Assembly (NCBI GenBank): GCA_030525455.1
Contig: JAUNER010000003.1
Location: forward strand, 1 to 64,000
Length of the DNA stretch: 64,000 nucleotides
From: Akkermansia sp.
GTDB lineage: Bacteria > Verrucomicrobiota > Verrucomicrobiia > Verrucomicrobiales > Akkermansiaceae
Direction of reading: 5' to 3'
Of the stretch, positions 55,283 through 64,000 are shown in pieces. Under the pieces are notes generated by a model, which made no database searches, was not told the origin of the DNA, and saw only the letters and a program-made list of their open reading frames with translations. Within the stretch, counting starts at the first letter, position 1, and each line of letters begins with the position of its first letter. The translations under genes were made by a program, and so were the position numbers.

Positions 55283-56247
55283 GCTAAGCATCCGGGGCAG
55301 TTTTGTACGAAGTGATTGGGTGAAATTTCGATAAGTTCGGGGGCTTTGTCGCATAGGCATAGTTCCGGATTTCCGAGTGTGTTTCTGGGACGGAATGCAC
55401 ATTCGTTGATTGGTGCCAGCATATTTGGGGGTAGACCGGGAATGGTGAAGAGTTCTTTCCCCTTTTGGTGCTGGGCAGGTATCGAGCGGATTAATGCTCT
55501 TGTATAGGCGTGTTTGGGGGTAGTGAGTAGGTCTTCAGTCGGGGCACTTTCAACGATTCTTCCGGCATACATGACATTGATGCGGTCGGCGTATTGTCGC
55601 ACTACTCCTAAATCGTGAGTGATGAGGATGACGGCTGTGCCTATTTCAGTTTGCAGTTGTTTGATGAGGTCCAGTACTTGCTTTTGGACGGTGACGTCCA
55701 GAGCTGTGGTGGGTTCGTCTGCAATGAGGATTTCCGGCTTTGTAATGAGTGCCATGGCTATCATCACTCGTTGTCTCATCCCTCCGGAAAATTCGTGCGG
55801 CCAGGAGTGTAGTCTTTTTTCCGGCTCTGGTATGCCTACTAAGTGTAATTGTTCGATGACTTTGTTATAAGCTTCTTTTTTGTTAAATCCTTGGTGAATG
55901 ATGAGTGGTTCTGCCACTTGCTCGCCTATGGTCAAGTAGGGGTTAAGCGAGGTCATGGGGTCTTGGAATATCATAGATATTCGCTTTCCACGGATGTTTT
56001 GAAGCTCTTTTTCGTTACATTTTAAGAGGTCGATGTCTCCTAATAGGGCTTGCCCTGATTCAATCTGCCCGGGTGGGCTGGGGATGAGCCCCATCATGCT
56101 ATAGCAAGTCACGGATTTCCCGGAACCACTTTCTCCTACTATCCCTAGGGTTTCCCCGGCGTGGAGGTCAAATGATACATCTTGCACCGCACGCACGATT
56201 CCGGCTCGTGTGTGGAATGAGGTGCTCAGATGTCGTACAGATAGCAT
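55279..56247 (-). CDS. Oligopeptide/dipeptide ABC transporter ATP-binding protein
   Basis: 322 residues. Walker A GESGSGKS, signature SGGMRQRVMIAMAL, Walker B ILIADEPTTALD, then the C-terminal oligopeptide domain with its Cys cluster (NECAFRPRN, LCLCDK, NCPGC). This is the OppD/DppD type. No permease or binding protein is adjacent, so the rest of the transporter is elsewhere. Converges with the TolC-like gene. Confidence 0.9.
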   Translation of the reverse strand: MLSVRHLSTSFHTRAGIVRAVQDVSFDLHAGETLGIVGESGSGKSVTCYSMMGLIPSPPGQIESGQALLGDIDLLKCNEKELQNIRGKRISMIFQDPMTSLNPYLTIGEQVAEPLIIHQGFNKKEAYNKVIEQLHLVGIPEPEKRLHSWPHEFSGGMRQRVMIAMALITKPEILIADEPTTALDVTVQKQVLDLIKQLQTEIGTAVILITHDLGVVRQYADRINVMYAGRIVESAPTEDLLTTPKHAYTRALIRSIPAQHQKGKELFTIPGLPPNMLAPINECAFRPRNTLGNPELCLCDKAPELIEISPNHFVQNCPGCLA

Positions 56248-56279
56248 GGTGTAGTGAGTGCTTCACCATTAGTGGTGGT

Positions 56280-57674
56280 TTAGTCATTGCGTACGCGAGA
56301 GCGTGCAGAGAAAATAACCGGTATACCCGGAGCCGGATATTGTTCGCGTATTTTATTGCGTAGGTACTGAGAATAACTATCTGTTAGTAAATTTTTATCA
56401 TTGACGAAAAGAACGTAACGCGGCACGGGGATTGTTTTGTATTTTTCGTCAACTGCTGTTGTAACGTAGTAAATTTTCAGTCGTTTGGTAGACCCTCCGG
56501 CGGTACCTGGTGGGTTCATTTGTTGGGCGAGTTGAATGAGTCTGTTGAGTTGTCCTGTGGTGGGGAGTTTAAGTGACTCACGGCGGATTTTTTGAATTGT
56601 TTTAAAAATGGGTTCAATCCCTTCTTCATTTTTGGCAGATGTCGCTACAAAGGGAGCGTATGCTATAAAGAAAAGTTCCGTGCGTACTTGTTCTTCAACT
56701 TCTTCCATACGGGCTTTTTTCGGTGCATTCGGGTGGAAGAGGTCAAATTTATTAACGACGATGATGCAGGGTTTGCCTTCTTCGGCAATCATGCCGGCTA
56801 TGCGGCGGTCTTGCTGGGTGATGCCTGCCGCTATGTCGATGACTAAGAGACAAATATCTGCTCGGCGTATGGCTTTTTCACTCCTCATGGCAGAAAATAC
56901 TTCTACTGAAGTGTCTCGGCGTGAGCGTGGTCGCATCCCTGCGGTGTCGATGAGGGTGTAGGGTTGGTCGTTGTGTAAATAGGGAATGTCTATGGCATCG
57001 CGAGTTGTGCCGGCGACGGCAGAGACAATGGTGCGTTTGTCATGGAGAATGGCGTTGCAAAGTGAGGATTTGCCGGCATTTGGTCGCCCGACGATGGCAA
57101 CTTTGATGGGGGGAGTTGATTCTTCTTCGTCGTCCTGCGTTTCTTCAAGGTCGGCTTTGAGTGGGGCATTGACGGATTTTAGATAGGCATCGAGGCGACG
57201 TGATAGTTCAGAGAATCCTCTGCCATGTGCCGCAGATAGAAAGATGTAATTATCAAAGCCTAGTGATGCAAATTCCCCGATGTTTAGGTCTTGCTTTTCG
57301 TGGTCAGCCTTATTGAGTACCAGCATCACCGGAACTTCTGATTTGCGGAGTTGGTCGGCTATGTTTTGGTCAATGGGGGTAAGGCTGTCTCGGCAGTCCA
57401 TCACCAGCATAATCATGTCTGCTGTTTTGATGGCTAGGTCTGCTTCTGCTGTTACTTGTTCTGCAAATCCATCGCTCAGTGTGGCACCTATACCGCCTGT
57501 GTCCATGATTTTGCAAGCATAATCTGTGATGTTGCAGGGGGCACTTAGTCTGTCTCTGGTAACACCGGGTTCATCATGCACGATGGCAATGCGTCGACCT
57601 GCCATTCTGTTAAAAATGGCGGATTTCCCGACGTTTGGTCTGCCTACGATGGCGATGGTGGGGACGTGTTGCAT
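56280..57674 (-). CDS. der: Ribosome-associated GTPase
   Basis: 464 residues from ATG 57674; the ORF opens 14 codons earlier but MQHVPTIAIVGRPNVG is the family start. Two GTPase domains in tandem: GRPNVGKSAIF and GRPNAGKSSL, each with DTxG and NKxD, and a C-terminal KH-like domain. Helps large-subunit assembly. Confidence 0.95.
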   Translation of the reverse strand: MQHVPTIAIVGRPNVGKSAIFNRMAGRRIAIVHDEPGVTRDRLSAPCNITDYACKIMDTGGIGATLSDGFAEQVTAEADLAIKTADMIMLVMDCRDSLTPIDQNIADQLRKSEVPVMLVLNKADHEKQDLNIGEFASLGFDNYIFLSAAHGRGFSELSRRLDAYLKSVNAPLKADLEETQDDEEESTPPIKVAIVGRPNAGKSSLCNAILHDKRTIVSAVAGTTRDAIDIPYLHNDQPYTLIDTAGMRPRSRRDTSVEVFSAMRSEKAIRRADICLLVIDIAAGITQQDRRIAGMIAEEGKPCIIVVNKFDLFHPNAPKKARMEEVEEQVRTELFFIAYAPFVATSAKNEEGIEPIFKTIQKIRRESLKLPTTGQLNRLIQLAQQMNPPGTAGGSTKRLKIYYVTTAVDEKYKTIPVPRYVLFVNDKNLLTDSYSQYLRNKIREQYPAPGIPVIFSARSRVRND

Positions 57675-57742
57675 ATGGTGTATTATAGCGTAAATGTTTG
57701 TTATTGTGAAGCTCAAATGCGTTATCTCTTCGTGGTCGTCAT

Positions 57743-59149
57743 TTATATTCTTATGAAGGAGATAGCGGTGTTTTCAGAGCTGCTGATTTTTGGGTGTTCG
57801 ATGATGATAAGGGCTTGCCCGTCATGAAGGTAACCTAAGTTCATTAGTGATTTTATGGCGGTTGATTTCATGGTGCAGATGTCAGTAGTATCAGGGATGA
57901 CAAGGGGCGTTACCCCGCGAATGAGAGCCATTTGTTTAGCTGGTTTTGAGTGATGACAGACGGCATAAATAGGGGATTGCTTGGGGCGGAGAGAGGCGGT
58001 GAGTCGGGCTAATTCGTCTGTGGGGCTGAGGATTAGTAGAGCCGCATTGTCTGTGTTGTTTGCCAGAGTGATGGCTGCGTGGGTAATTTTTTTTATGTCG
58101 GAGTTAAGTGGGCAGTTTTTTGAAAATTCGAATGATGGCCCTTGTTCGATGCGTTGAGCGATGCGGTCTAGCATTTCAACACATTCGATCGGGTAGATGC
58201 CGAGAGTGGTTTCGCCGGATAGAGTGAGTGCATCGACTTGCTCTTGAATGGCCGTAGAGATGTCTGATACTTCTGCTCGGGTTGGGGTTGGGTGCTTAAT
58301 CATGGATTCGAGCATGTGGGTAGCCACGATACAGCAGGTGTTTTTTAGGTGGCATTTTTCAACAATTTGGCGTTGAATGATGGGGAGTTCTTCCAGATTG
58401 GTTTCCATCCCCAAATCTCCGCGGGCTATGAGGAGCCCATCGGCCGCATCAATGATTTCATCGAGCTTGTGCAGGGCTTGTTGGTCTTCTATTTTGGCTA
58501 TGATTTTTGCCGCACAGCCATGCCGGGTGATGTGGTGGCGAAGTTTATTGACGTGAGCCGCATTTCTAACAAATGACATGGCGATGAAATCGATGTCACT
58601 ATCGAGGGCAACCTTTAAATCTGCCAGATCTTTTTCTGTAAGTGCCGGTAGGTTAAGGGCTACTCCGGGGAGGTTGATGTGTTTGCGGGAATCCAGCACT
58701 CCTTCTGTCAGGACTCTGCATTGCAGATGGGCCGGCTTTATGTCCAGTATTTCAAAGAGTAGAGCCCCATTGTCTACAAGCATGGTATCACCTACTTTTA
58801 CATCGCTCATGAGTCCGTCGTAGTTGACACTGATGGAGCATTCTTGAGTTGGTAGACTGTTTTCTGTGCGTATTTCTATGTGGTCGCCCGGATGAAGAGA
58901 TAATGGCTCGTTTAGTTCACAAGTTCGTATGCTAGGCCCTTGCAAATCAGCGAGGATGGCGATGTGTGCATGGTTGTCGGCGGCTATGGTTCTGATGCGG
59001 GCAATGGTGTTTTTTACCCACTCATGAGAGGCGTGGCTCATATTGAGACGGAAAACATTTGCCCCGGCTTTGATGAGTCGGGTAATCATCTCATCAGATT
59101 CTGTGGCAGGTCCTATGGTACAGATAATTTTTGTCGCACGATTAGCCAT
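57743..59149 (-). CDS. pyk: Pyruvate kinase
   Basis: 468 residues from ATG 59149 (the ORF opens 13 codons earlier). Last step of glycolysis, ATP from phosphoenolpyruvate. KIICTIGPATES, IAKIEDQQAL, ARGDLGMETN and MLESMI are family marks. Its start is 120 bp from cinA in the divergent direction. The C-terminus is that of a normal-length enzyme. Confidence 0.95.
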   Translation of the reverse strand: MANRATKIICTIGPATESDEMITRLIKAGANVFRLNMSHASHEWVKNTIARIRTIAADNHAHIAILADLQGPSIRTCELNEPLSLHPGDHIEIRTENSLPTQECSISVNYDGLMSDVKVGDTMLVDNGALLFEILDIKPAHLQCRVLTEGVLDSRKHINLPGVALNLPALTEKDLADLKVALDSDIDFIAMSFVRNAAHVNKLRHHITRHGCAAKIIAKIEDQQALHKLDEIIDAADGLLIARGDLGMETNLEELPIIQRQIVEKCHLKNTCCIVATHMLESMIKHPTPTRAEVSDISTAIQEQVDALTLSGETTLGIYPIECVEMLDRIAQRIEQGPSFEFSKNCPLNSDIKKITHAAITLANNTDNAALLILSPTDELARLTASLRPKQSPIYAVCHHSKPAKQMALIRGVTPLVIPDTTDICTMKSTAIKSLMNLGYLHDGQALIIIEHPKISSSENTAISFIRI

Positions 59150-59268
59150 GAGTGAATGCTGTTTGTTATGTAAATTATAGCGGTACATGGTGGCTTATGA
59201 AGTTTTTTCCTATGGTATGGCGAGAAATAAATATGTACATAGTTACGCTCTTGTTCATAATAGCAGGC

Positions 59269-60501
59269 ATGAAGCCGTGCCGAATTGAAGTCATCAATAC
59301 AGGATCTGAACTGTTATGCGGAAGTGTGCTAAATACGAATGCAGCGTGGTTAGGTGAACGGCTTTTAGAGCATGGCTTGCGTATCCAAAAGCTTACGGTT
59401 GTTCCGGATGGCGAGGCTATTATTGATGCAATGAAAGCGTGTGCCTCTCGTGCCGATGTGGTGCTGGTGAGCGGTGGCTTGGGCCCGACGAGTGATGATT
59501 TGACTCGCGATGCTCTCGCTGAGTTATGTGGTGTGCCTATGCTTCGAGATGAGTCTATTGTTGCGGCTCTGGATGCTTATTTTGCGAAGCGTGGTGTTGG
59601 TGTATCGCCTTCAAATTACAGACAGGCCATGGTTCCTCAGGGGGCTATGGTATTGCCTAATGACAATGGTACGGCTCCGGGGCTATTGATGCCGGCTGCA
59701 GCGGGGCGTGCGATGTTTATTTTACTGCCGGGGCCGCCTTCAGAATTTCGCCCTATGGTGGAAAAGGAAGTTTTGCCTCGGCTTATTGGTGAATTATCCG
59801 GCGAGAAGCCCGGGTTGCAAGTATTCAAATGTGTCGGCATTGGCGAGAGCCATGTGCAGGATGCCGTAGATGATGAACTGCAGAGTATCCCGGAACTGGA
59901 GCTTGCTTACTGTGCCCGTCCCGGCGAAGTGGATGTGCGGCTTATCGGCAGAGCTGAGGTGAGAAGTAAAGCTGAGATGGTGCTTAGACGCGTACTAGGG
60001 AATTATTTGATTGAACCTCAGTATGCCGGGGTTGAGTTTGCTCTGGTGGATTATTTGCTGGCACAGGGGCTGAAACTTGCCACAGCAGAGAGTTGTACCG
60101 GGGGGCTTATTGCTAAGCGTTTAACGGATGTGCCGGGGGCATCTGCCGTGTTTGAATATGGCTGGGTGACATACGCAAATATCGCCAAACACAGTCAGTT
60201 GGGGGTATCTCTTGCACTGCTGGATGAGTTTGGGGCTGTCAGTGAACAAGTGGTCAGAGAAATGGCAGAGGGGGCCTTGGCTCGCTCCGGTGCAGATGTG
60301 GCTCTGGCGGTTAGCGGCATTGCCGGTCCCGGTGGTGGTACAGCAGAAAAACCCGTGGGTACTGTCTGGCTCGCATGGGCCGGGAAAATGCTCCCCACAA
60401 AATCGGAAAAAATCTTTTACCCTCGTGATAGAGATAGCTTCCGCCGTATGGTTTCTACGAGGGCCCTTGCCGGGGCTTTGCAAATGGCAAAGAGCCTTTA
60501 A
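59269..60501 (+). CDS. cinA: CinA-like protein
   Basis: 410 residues from ATG 59269; the longer frame to 59152 adds 39 codons unlike the family. N-terminal MoaB/MogA-like domain with ELLCGSVLNTN and SGGLGPTSDDLTRDA; C-terminal deamidase domain (about 250-400) with ATAESCTGGLIAKRLTDVPG and SGIAGPGG. These are NMN-amidohydrolase/ADP-ribose pyrophosphatase relatives. Converges with dnaB with a 4-bp overlap. Confidence 0.9.
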   Translation: MKPCRIEVINTGSELLCGSVLNTNAAWLGERLLEHGLRIQKLTVVPDGEAIIDAMKACASRADVVLVSGGLGPTSDDLTRDALAELCGVPMLRDESIVAALDAYFAKRGVGVSPSNYRQAMVPQGAMVLPNDNGTAPGLLMPAAAGRAMFILLPGPPSEFRPMVEKEVLPRLIGELSGEKPGLQVFKCVGIGESHVQDAVDDELQSIPELELAYCARPGEVDVRLIGRAEVRSKAEMVLRRVLGNYLIEPQYAGVEFALVDYLLAQGLKLATAESCTGGLIAKRLTDVPGASAVFEYGWVTYANIAKHSQLGVSLALLDEFGAVSEQVVREMAEGALARSGADVALAVSGIAGPGGGTAEKPVGTVWLAWAGKMLPTKSEKIFYPRDRDSFRRMVSTRALAGALQMAKSL

Positions 60502-61952
60502 TTGCCGGAGAGGTCGTTTTCGTCCGGTTCTCGGCTGGTAAACCGCATGAGTTCTGCTTCGAAGTGCAGGGGTATATCGCCTGTTTCGCCATTTCGGTTT
60601 TTGGCTAGGTTTAGGTTGGCTCGCCCTATGTTCTTTTGTCTTGCTTCTTCATCTTCGGCGTAGTAGGCAGAGCGATAGAGCAGACCAATCATGTCGGCGT
60701 CTTGTTCTATAGACCCGGATTCTCGCAGGTCAGACATTCTCGGTACACCTAGGCTGTTGCCGGTGCGGCTTTCCGGCCCGCGGTTGAGCTGGGCCAGCAC
60801 GATGACCGGTACTTTTAGTTCCTTGGCCAGTGCTTTTAAGCCCGATGAAATTTCTGCCACTTCGCGTTCTCGGCTACTGACTGCCTGCTGTGAGTGCGAA
60901 CGCATGAGCTGTAAGTAGTCTACCCCGATGGCGGCTAGTTCGCCCTGGTCTCGCATCACACGTCGGGCTTTGGCTCTTAGTTCGTTGATTGATATGGCCG
61001 CTGTGTCGTCAATGACGAGTCTGGAGGCATCCATTTCTTTGTATGCCTCGCTAAATCTCTTCATTTCCAATGGCGATAAGTTGCCGCGTTTGATGATTTC
61101 CGCACGTTTGATGCCGGAGCGGGCATACAGCAGTCGCTCGGCTATTTGTACGGCGGGCATTTCGCATGAGAAGAGCAGTACCGGCTTTTTCTCATTCAGT
61201 GCGATATGCTCGATGATATTGAGCAGGAATGAGGTTTTCCCCATTGACGGTCGTGCTGCTATGATAAACATATCCCCCGGCTTTAACCCATTGCACATTT
61301 TGTCCAGCTTTTCATAGCCGGTGCTTTGCCCTTGGATGACTCCTTTGTTGGTCAGGAATTTTTCAAAGTTGCTTAGGGCTTCTTCCAGTATTTGTTTGAG
61401 GTTCGTGCCGTCTTTTGAGGTGTTGTAGCGTTCGCGTATTTGGAAGATATTGCCTTCCAGCGTTTCCAGCAGTTGTGCCACATCTTCCGGATTATCAAAT
61501 GCTTGGTTGGTGTATTCGTTGGCTGTATTGATAATCGACCGTAAGATGTATTTGTCTTTCAGTATATTGATGTAGTGCCCAAAGTAGGCACTCGTGGTCG
61601 TATAGGTGTAAATTTCTGCCAGCCCGGAGTTGCCGCCTACGGCTTCCAGTTGGTTATTATCCGTCAGCACTTGTGCCACAGAGACGATGTCTATGGGCTC
61701 GTTTTTTGAGTATCTGCTCTGGAAAATGTTCCAGATGATTTTATGTGCCGGCAGATAAAAGTAATCTTCTGATAATCCAAGGGTGATTGCCTGCCCTATG
61801 TACGAGGCTGGGTCCATCGCCATGAGTGCCAGCACACCTTTTTCCGGTCCAAGTGCTTGCGGGATATTTCTCAATTCCTGAGATATATCCTTTGGCTCAC
61901 TTTTTGTCAGCTTTAGGTCTTTTCGTGCTGTCTTTTTCTCTGTCGATGCCAT
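60498..61952 (-). CDS. dnaB: Replicative DNA helicase DnaB
   Basis: 484 residues. Hexameric helicase of the fork. Helical N-terminal domain (about 30-190), then a RecA-like domain with Walker A ARPSMGKTSFLLNI, GVDYLQLM for Walker B and QLNRGPESR. GGGAGGGG-like Shine-Dalgarno sequence before the ATG, one of the better ones in the window. Confidence 0.95.
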   Translation of the reverse strand: MASTEKKTARKDLKLTKSEPKDISQELRNIPQALGPEKGVLALMAMDPASYIGQAITLGLSEDYFYLPAHKIIWNIFQSRYSKNEPIDIVSVAQVLTDNNQLEAVGGNSGLAEIYTYTTTSAYFGHYINILKDKYILRSIINTANEYTNQAFDNPEDVAQLLETLEGNIFQIRERYNTSKDGTNLKQILEEALSNFEKFLTNKGVIQGQSTGYEKLDKMCNGLKPGDMFIIAARPSMGKTSFLLNIIEHIALNEKKPVLLFSCEMPAVQIAERLLYARSGIKRAEIIKRGNLSPLEMKRFSEAYKEMDASRLVIDDTAAISINELRAKARRVMRDQGELAAIGVDYLQLMRSHSQQAVSSREREVAEISSGLKALAKELKVPVIVLAQLNRGPESRTGNSLGVPRMSDLRESGSIEQDADMIGLLYRSAYYAEDEEARQKNIGRANLNLAKNRNGETGDIPLHFEAELMRFTSREPDENDLSGN

Positions 61953-62148
61953 GGCGGTTTCTCCCCTCCCCGGGGGGAAGAGTCTAGCAAACTCTCTCTA
62001 AATTACCAGTAAAAAACACTACCCCAAATTCGCTGTGTGTGGGTGGGTATTGCTCTTAGCTTTGCTCCCATCATTTGCGATTTTGGGGTAGAAAACACGG
62101 TCTGTTCTCCGTTGCGGGCGAGTCGTGCTTTTCTGTGACTTCGCTTGT

Positions 62149-63273
62149 TTATTTCTTTGCTTCGCTCAGTAGTTTTATGATTTCTTCTTTATTTTTAGTG
62201 AGTTTTTCTGCCAGACTGAGTGCTGTTTCTCCGCTTTGGTTTTTAGCTTCTACATCAGCCCCGGCTTGGATGAGGGTTTTGACGACTTCGGGTTTACCTC
62301 CGCGAGCGGCAAACATGAGAGGTGTGAAGCCTACGATGTTTTTAGCGTTAACATCAGCCCCGGCTTGGATGAGTGCTTTGATGGCTTCGTGATGACCTTC
62401 TATGGCGGCTTCCATGAGAGGAATCTTGGCATTTTTGTCAGTTAAATTGACGTTAGCTCCGGCTTCTGCGAGTGTTTTGATAGCTTTTGCTCGGTTCTTT
62501 AGTGCGGCATACACGAGAGGAGTCCAGCCATTTTTAGATTCAGCATTAACATTAGCCCCGGCTTGGATGAGGGTTTTGATTGTCTCTACATTGCCCGTCC
62601 AAGAAGCCGTCATCAGAATTGTTTGACCATTATCTTCAGCTGATTCCACATTCGCTCCGGCTTGAATGAGGGCCTTTACGGCTTCTGTTCCTCCTGCACT
62701 GTGATTTTGAGCGGCTGCTATGATAGGAGTCCAGCCATTTTGGTTTGTCGCATCAATCTTAGCTCCTGCTTGAATGAGGACTTTGACGTTTTCTGCATTA
62801 CCATAGTAAGCTGCTGTTATGAGGGGAGTCCAGCCATTTTTGTCAGTTAAATTGACGTTAGCTCCGGCCGCAAGCAGTATTTTCACTATATTAGTATTCT
62901 TTTTTCTTGCTGCGACATCGAGGGGAGTACAGTCATTCTGGTTTTTGATTTCGAGTTTTGCCCCGGCTGCGATGAGGGCTTTGACGATTTCTTCATAGCC
63001 TTTTTCTGTCGCTATAATTAGTGGGGTGCTTTTCATGTTTTGCCAGTCCCTCATTTCCACAGCATTGACGTTCACCCCGGCTTTTATCGCCGCTTTTACT
63101 TTTTCTATATCATTGTTCGTTACTCCTGCTCGCAGGTTTTCTTCTGCTCCCTGTGCATTGCTTGCCGGGGGTGCTGTGTAGTAGTTTTGTACTGTGTCTC
63201 CCATAGCTCCGGTCATGAGCATGGTTAGCATACTTGCTACAATTGCCGTTTTGTTGAGGTATGATGGCTTCAT
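62149..63273 (-). CDS. Secreted ankyrin-repeat protein
   Basis: 374 residues. A signal peptide (about 1-25) precedes roughly ten ankyrin repeats with the usual TPL...AA...G...IVKALIxAGAxVNxxxxxG pattern; the last is short. At the DNA level 62430-62463 and 62835-62868 are identical, so at least one repeat arose by recent copying. Secreted ankyrin proteins bind proteins in the periplasm or outside; the target is unknown. Confidence 0.88.
   Translation of the reverse strand: MKPSYLNKTAIVASMLTMLMTGAMGDTVQNYYTAPPASNAQGAEENLRAGVTNNDIEKVKAAIKAGVNVNAVEMRDWQNMKSTPLIIATEKGYEEIVKALIAAGAKLEIKNQNDCTPLDVAARKKNTNIVKILLAAGANVNLTDKNGWTPLITAAYYGNAENVKVLIQAGAKIDATNQNGWTPIIAAAQNHSAGGTEAVKALIQAGANVESAEDNGQTILMTASWTGNVETIKTLIQAGANVNAESKNGWTPLVYAALKNRAKAIKTLAEAGANVNLTDKNAKIPLMEAAIEGHHEAIKALIQAGADVNAKNIVGFTPLMFAARGGKPEVVKTLIQAGADVEAKNQSGETALSLAEKLTKNKEEIIKLLSEAKK
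62430..62463. repeat. 34-bp direct repeat inside the ankyrin gene, copy 1
   Basis: Identical to 62835-62868. It encodes ANVNLTDKN in both places. Codon identity over 34 bp between two ankyrin units points to recent duplication or gene conversion. Confidence 0.75.
62835..62868. repeat. 34-bp direct repeat inside the ankyrin gene, copy 2
   Basis: Second copy of the 62430-62463 sequence, 405 bp away, four repeat units apart. Confidence 0.75.
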
Positions 63274-63332
63274 CTTTCTTTATCTTTTCTTGGCTTTGAT
63301 GTGTTTTTATATATTTTTATTACAATGAAGGT

Positions 63333-63998
63333 TTAATTGAAATACATATTGAGTCCGGCCTCTATTTCTTTTATTTTTTCAATATAATTTTGACGCATGG
63401 ATTCCAGCTCTGCTTTATATGCTGAGCGTTTTTTCGGATCTGCTGATATGGTGTCGGCTTTTTTTAATCGCTGATTAATATCATGTATCATTTTTTCATA
63501 AGCTTTTATATCTTGTAGAAGATCTTCTTTCATCTGTTGGCGTTCATACGCGGTTAATGATGACTTTGTGCTTGTAGAGCTACTACCGGAGCCGTTTGTA
63601 TTCCCTGCCGCATATATCGCCATACAGCCGAAGATGGCATTTTCTGCACAGGTGATTGGTAGGTCGACACAGAGCCAATCAAAAACCCCCAGCGTATAGT
63701 ACCATCCGGCATTGGGGGATTTGTATTCGTACGTAAAGTATTCTGTTCCCGCGTTTTTTCGGATGGGGTATGTTGTAGCTACTGCTTTAATTTCATCGTC
63801 ATTGTCGATAGCGGTGATATTTTTCGGTACCTTCGGTGACGAGGCTTTCCCCATTAGGTATTTTGCAAAGTCACTAGGAATTTTATACATTTCCTTTCCT
63901 TTTAATTCTAACTCTTTTTTATCTGATGCTTGATTATAGAGCGATATTTGTGTTTGTACCGGTGCATCGAAGCGATAGCGAGGTAACTCTATGTAATA
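63333..63998 (-). CDS. Hypothetical protein, 5' end beyond the window
   Basis: The open frame continues from the Met at 63890 through to the window edge without a stop, reading ELPRYRFDAPVQTQISLYN and on, so the true start is probably outside. At least 221 residues are visible. Around residues 75-105 (from the inner Met) is a Cys-containing hydrophobic stretch, followed by a charged coiled-coil-like helix at the end. No family was recognised. Lies 59 bp upstream of the ankyrin gene on the same strand. Confidence 0.6.
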   Translation of the reverse strand, partial: YYIELPRYRFDAPVQTQISLYNQASDKKELELKGKEMYKIPSDFAKYLMGKASSPKVPKNITAIDNDDEIKAVATTYPIRKNAGTEYFTYEYKSPNAGWYYTLGVFDWLCVDLPITCAENAIFGCMAIYAAGNTNGSGSSSTSTKSSLTAYERQQMKEDLLQDIKAYEKMIHDINQRLKKADTISADPKKRSAYKAELESMRQNYIEKIKEIEAGLNMYFN

Positions 63999-64000
63999 CT

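Overview
The window reads as a chromosomal stretch of a Verrucomicrobiota bacterium, probably an Akkermansia-like host-associated lineage. The reasons are a 629-residue protein that fuses a long helical N-terminus to a GreA/GreB module, a solitary pseudopilin with an H-x9-DG C-terminus, a PEP-CTERM sorting tail, an RHS fragment, a Kdo/LPS-transport gene set showing a Gram-negative envelope, and a divergent IF-1-like protein. This is inference from gene families; no rRNA is present to settle it. Most starts lack a recognisable Shine-Dalgarno sequence.

Layout. 1-554 is a non-coding, hairpin-rich stretch with a 28-bp direct repeat. 555-4850 is the most accessory-looking coding block: a secreted transglutaminase-like protein and two membrane-anchored TIR proteins, the second carrying a long extracytoplasmic-type repeat region. 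4957-9021 holds a pseudopilin, a membrane protein, a flavin reductase-like protein, tRNA-Asp, a metallophosphoesterase and a GT10 fucosyltransferase-like gene. 9241-17480 is metabolic: guaB-guaA, an AEC transporter, an acyltransferase, cysE and transketolase. After the GreA-like gene (17629-19518), 19519-20784 is a gene graveyard: a frameshifted DUF3427 end, a HaeIII-like endonuclease end, inverted GTACCC repeats and a decayed winged-helix end.

20785-24912 is a tRNA-modification group on the minus strand (mnmA-mnmE overlapping, miaA, tRNA-Leu), interrupted by an RHS remnant, followed by thiH. A secreted cysteine-peptidase-like protein, carB (with a possible structured leader) and a phosphoesterase follow. 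31449-40137 is a minus-strand envelope cluster: kdsA, lptC, lptA, lptB, a HAD phosphatase, mpl and an OmpA-like protein, then a UvrD-like helicase. These connect Kdo synthesis, LPS transport and murein recycling.

40396-61952 is mostly housekeeping: a CbiX-like protein, argG, rpsN, FmdB-like, a CorC/CNNM transporter, rnhB, yraN, a bactofilin, frr, pyrH, a peroxiredoxin with a PerR-box-like operator, a sodium symporter, AsmA-like plus IF-1-like, two small lipoproteins, a TolC-like lipoprotein, an oppD-type ATPase, der, pyk, cinA and dnaB. The right end has a secreted ankyrin-repeat protein and a gene that runs off the window. No CRISPR array, intact insertion sequence, prophage or rRNA operon was seen.

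Best candidates for something undescribed are the transglutaminase/TIR/TIR-repeat block and the restriction-like graveyard. The PerR-like box and the carB leader are good regulatory leads.
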